Source: an uncultured Flavobacteriales bacterium | GTDB lineage: Bacteria; Bacteroidota; Bacteroidia; Flavobacteriales_D; Crocinitomicaceae | Length of the DNA: 10,213 nucleotides | Direction of reading: 5' to 3' | Assembly: GCA_905479845.1 (NCBI GenBank) | Contig: CAJQOB010000230.1 | Coordinates: forward strand, 1 to 10,213 | Shown here: positions 8,213-10,213 of the stretch, in pieces | Numbering within the stretch: position 1 is the stretch's first letter | Layout of the letters: each line of letters begins with the position of its first letter | Position numbers and translations under genes: made by a program | The notes under the pieces: generated by a model | The model's input: the letters and a program-made list of their open reading frames with translations, nothing else | Told to the model about the DNA's origin: nothing | Database searches by the model: none

Positions 8213-8220
8213 TAAATTTG
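8213..8220 (+). promoter_or_regulatory. Candidate -7 box TAAATTTG ahead of the WelO5-like gene
   Basis: TAAATTTG matches the Bacteroidota TAnnTTTG consensus exactly and lies 21 bases before the ATG at 8242, giving an expected leader of roughly 15 bases. No TTG stands at the usual distance upstream, so it would be a weak or regulated promoter, or a chance match in AT-rich sequence. If real, the two oxygenase genes and the following gene could be expressed separately from the SGNH gene. Confidence 0.35.
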
Positions 8221-8241
8221 ATTAGTACTAACTCCTGACTC

Positions 8242-9171
8242 ATGTTGAAATTTTTTCAATCCAAAAAAAAAGAAAAAGAAGAGGCCGTTTCTAATATTCA
8301 AGAAGACTTGTTTTCATGGAAATACTTGGACGTTTCGGATCTTGATCAATACTCAGATGCCATTAAGGATATCTTCGATAAAAAGTACGACGGAATCATT
8401 ATTAGAGAAATATTCAGTGAAGGGGAAATATCTAGCATGAAAAATGCAATTGAACGCATGGATCGTGAGAAAATGGTTTCTACAGGAGTAGGCCACTCAT
8501 ACCCGCGGTTATTTGCCCAACTTGTGCGTCCAAACGATGGTTTTTCAAATAGTAGGGAGAGCATTAAGTCCTATTTTGAAGATTGTGAACAATGGCCAAT
8601 GGAACTGGAAAGCTTAATTGGCTTCGATTTTAAGAAAAGACTTGAAGACGTTTTCATGAAACTCTCAGGAGGGCGGAAGATAGATACACCATTAGGGTTT
8701 GATGGAGAAGGTCGTTATCCGAATTCATCGATTCGTATGAACCACCCAGGACAAGGATTCATCATGACGCACTGTGGTAATTATTTTCAGCAGGAATTCC
8801 CTGAGTTCTATGAACACTTGGAGACCGAAGTAAATGTCAAGGACCAACTGAGCTATTTCGTTACCGTAAATCCAGCAGAAATTGGAGGAGAATTAACCCT
8901 TTTCGATTTAATATGGGAGCCCGGCCAGACTAAAACAACTGCTCGACACGACAATCCAGTATTCCTTGCGGATGGATCTGAATTAGATGTAAGCGAGAAT
9001 AGCAATCTAAAACGACAGAAAGTAAAACCTGGACCTGGTGACCTCTTAATCTTTTCTGGAGGACCGATTTGGCATAAGGTAGAATTAGTTGAAGGATCCG
9101 AGGAAAGAATAACAATTGGGGGCTTCCTCTCTTTCACAAATGACATGAGCACCATCAAGTATTGGACGTGA
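8242..9171 (+). CDS. WelO5-like Fe(II)/2-oxoglutarate-dependent enzyme, probable aliphatic halogenase (HxG site)
   Basis: A 309-residue soluble protein. Compared from memory with the cyanobacterial carrier-independent halogenase WelO5 (about 290 residues) it is colinear. Similar segments are the YLDVS..QYSDAIKDI and DGIIIREIF region (28-58), DQLSYFV (201-207), IGGELTLFDLIWEPGQ (214-229), PGDLLIFSGG (265-274), the ITIGGFLSF strand (290-298) and the terminal IKYWT. The first metal motif is H177-C178-G179, the distal ligand H278, and R289 is placed to bind 2-oxoglutarate. Ordinary hydroxylases have HxD or HxE; Gly or Ala at the third position opens a coordination site for chloride or bromide in WelO5, SyrB2 and BesD-type halogenases. 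I therefore predict oxidative C-H halogenation of a free small molecule or glycolipid, although this is unproven and the substrate is unknown. Residues 1-25 form a Lys/Glu-rich tail. The ATG at 8242 follows a candidate promoter, and the PhyH gene begins 49 bases downstream. The fold assignment is firm, the activity less so. Confidence 0.85.
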   Translation: MLKFFQSKKKEKEEAVSNIQEDLFSWKYLDVSDLDQYSDAIKDIFDKKYDGIIIREIFSEGEISSMKNAIERMDREKMVSTGVGHSYPRLFAQLVRPNDGFSNSRESIKSYFEDCEQWPMELESLIGFDFKKRLEDVFMKLSGGRKIDTPLGFDGEGRYPNSSIRMNHPGQGFIMTHCGNYFQQEFPEFYEHLETEVNVKDQLSYFVTVNPAEIGGELTLFDLIWEPGQTKTTARHDNPVFLADGSELDVSENSNLKRQKVKPGPGDLLIFSGGPIWHKVELVEGSEERITIGGFLSFTNDMSTIKYWT

Positions 9172-9220
9172 AAAATTCGCTCCAAAAAATGGTATATTTA
9201 TCTTACACGAAACACAGAGT

Positions 9221-10135
9221 ATGCTTAATACAAATCTGGTAAATATGTTTTTTGATCCAGAAATGGATAAAAAAATGGTCGAAGACGGCTATCTAGTTTT
9301 GCCATTTTTGGACAAGGACAGCATTGTTGAACTTCGCGAAATTTATAAAAAATGGCACCCCGAAGACCCTACAGCATTCTATAAATCTTATTTCGATCCA
9401 CGAATGGAGTATAAACTGGAAGTGGAAAATAAAATCAAAGAACTTTTTGAAAATAAGCTTTCTGACGTATTTCGAAATTATGATGCATTCGGTGGGTTAT
9501 TTGTAGTTAAGCCACCAACACAAGAGGGGCATCTTCCGCCTCACCAAGACTGGTCATTCGTTGATGAAAGTGTCCATTGGAGCATCAATATGTGGTGTCC
9601 TCTTGAAGATGTTGGACCAACGAATGGGAATATAATGGTACTAAAAGGTAGTCACCAATACAACAAAACAATTAGGGGCGTAGGTACACCTGATGTGTAT
9701 CGAGATCATTGGGAAATGATCGAACGAAATATGGAGTCGATACCAATGAAAGCGGGAGAAGCGATCTTCTTTTTTCATGGATTACTGCATGGGTCAACAC
9801 TCAACACTACTCCAGAATCTCGAATCAGTATTGGTCTAACGCTCACGCCAAAAGACGTTCCGCTGTATTTTCATTACATGGATACTGACGGCGACAAGAA
9901 GGTCTTGAATCGTTATGAGACTACACCTGAATTCTATATCGATTATGCTTCAAAACGAGGAGCTAAGCCAGAGGGAGTAGGAGTAATTGATCCATTTGAG
10001 TTTACACCAATAGACCCTAATGTATTGTCGGTCAAAATTAAAGACAGCGTTGGAGAATCCTTTGAGCATTCAGCATTTACCGCTAAGAAATCAAGCTGGA
10101 TCACACGCCTTCGAAAATCAATCATAAAAGCATGA
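9221..10135 (+). CDS. PhyH-family Fe(II)/2-oxoglutarate dioxygenase
   Basis: A 304-residue protein of the phytanoyl-CoA dioxygenase superfamily. It begins with the usual EDGYLVLPFL entry strand (21-30). The metal site is H108-Q-D110 in a PPHQDWSF stretch and H190 in LLHGSTLNTTPESR. R201 is the expected 2-oxoglutarate anchor. TNGNIMVLKGSH (134-145) is the standard strand-turn between the two halves. With the aspartate intact the protein should be a hydroxylase or similar oxidase, not a halogenase, although some PhyH-fold enzymes halogenate when this Asp is Ala. H186 is a less likely alternative distal ligand. The C-terminal 80 residues (Tyr/Asp-rich, ending basic) are not typical catalytic sequence and may shape the substrate pocket. 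The gene lies 49 bases after the WelO5-like gene and its TGA overlaps the next start in an ATGA, so these genes are probably one transcription unit. The substrate is unknown; activity on the same molecule as the neighbour is inferred from position. Confidence 0.88.
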   Translation: MLNTNLVNMFFDPEMDKKMVEDGYLVLPFLDKDSIVELREIYKKWHPEDPTAFYKSYFDPRMEYKLEVENKIKELFENKLSDVFRNYDAFGGLFVVKPPTQEGHLPPHQDWSFVDESVHWSINMWCPLEDVGPTNGNIMVLKGSHQYNKTIRGVGTPDVYRDHWEMIERNMESIPMKAGEAIFFFHGLLHGSTLNTTPESRISIGLTLTPKDVPLYFHYMDTDGDKKVLNRYETTPEFYIDYASKRGAKPEGVGVIDPFEFTPIDPNVLSVKIKDSVGESFEHSAFTAKKSSWITRLRKSIIKA

Positions 10136-10213
10136 GTTACTCCCATCCATTTAACTGGACACCTGCTCCATATACCATCTTCAAAAATGAGGATCTCCGA
10201 CAACAAGTCGAAG
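10132..10213 (+). CDS. Start of an unidentified gene coupled to the PhyH dioxygenase (cut by window end)
   Basis: An ATG at 10132 overlaps the PhyH stop codon (ATGA), and the frame stays open to the window end, giving 27 complete codons. The peptide begins MSYSHPFNWTPAPYTIF and continues with NEDLRQQVE. This is too short to assign. Aromatic/proline entry sequence followed by a charged helix occurs at the start of some further PhyH-like enzymes, but that is a guess. The stop-start overlap argues for translational coupling and hence a function in the same pathway. Confidence 0.6.
   Translation, partial: MSYSHPFNWTPAPYTIFKNEDLRQQVE

Noticed and set aside
2936..8241. Search of the short gaps for a RiPP precursor peptide for the radical SAM enzymes
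   Set aside because: No short open frame with a leader-like or repeated core sequence fits in the gaps, all of which are under 100 bases.
9193..9200. TATATTTA before the PhyH gene as a possible separate promoter
   Set aside because: One mismatch and no upstream TTG; the short gap to the preceding gene fits co-transcription.

Overview
The window is AT-rich, compact DNA, most likely from a member of the Bacteroidota (Flavobacteriales-like). The reasons are the lack of convincing Shine-Dalgarno sites, occasional TAnnTTTG-type -7 boxes ahead of genes, and a gene repertoire typical of Bacteroidota accessory or envelope loci. I cannot name the genus. Coding density is very high: the longest gap between genes is about 110 bases, and I saw no tRNA, rRNA, CRISPR array or insertion sequence.

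Layout. Positions 1-2920 are on the minus strand. They hold a membrane-anchored SGNH/GDSL hydrolase or acyltransferase, followed downstream by a UbiA-type membrane prenyltransferase fused to the start of a GT4-like glycosyltransferase; this second gene runs off the left edge. Positions 3030-5802 are on the plus strand and encode two radical SAM proteins that overlap by 8 bases. Positions 5803-7077 are on the minus strand and encode a third radical SAM protein, a clear paralogue of the first; its stop codon directly abuts the stop of the convergent neighbour. Positions 7155 to the right edge are on the plus strand: a second membrane-anchored SGNH protein, a WelO5-like Fe(II)/2-oxoglutarate enzyme, a PhyH-type Fe(II)/2-oxoglutarate dioxygenase, and the first 27 codons of a gene coupled to it by an ATGA overlap.

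The most striking gene is 8242-9171. It resembles, along its whole length, the cyanobacterial carrier-independent aliphatic halogenase WelO5 as I remember that sequence. Its metal site reads H177-C178-G179 with distal H278, so the usual Asp/Glu ligand is glycine, as in Fe/2OG halogenases. The adjacent PhyH protein keeps an ordinary H108-Q-D110 and is therefore expected to hydroxylate. The predicted partners (lipid-linked prenyl transfer or glycosylation, two SGNH proteins that could add or remove acyl groups, three radical SAM proteins with N-terminal twitch cysteine clusters) are not those of hapalindole alkaloid clusters. They look more like a surface-glycan, glycolipid or small-metabolite tailoring locus. 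A halogenated product from such a locus would be new as far as I know, but the substrate cannot be read from the sequence.

The middle of the window also has mirror symmetry: SGNH (minus), twitch radical SAM (plus), second radical SAM (plus), twitch radical SAM (minus), SGNH (plus). This suggests an old inverted duplication or repeated recruitment of an SGNH/radical SAM pair.
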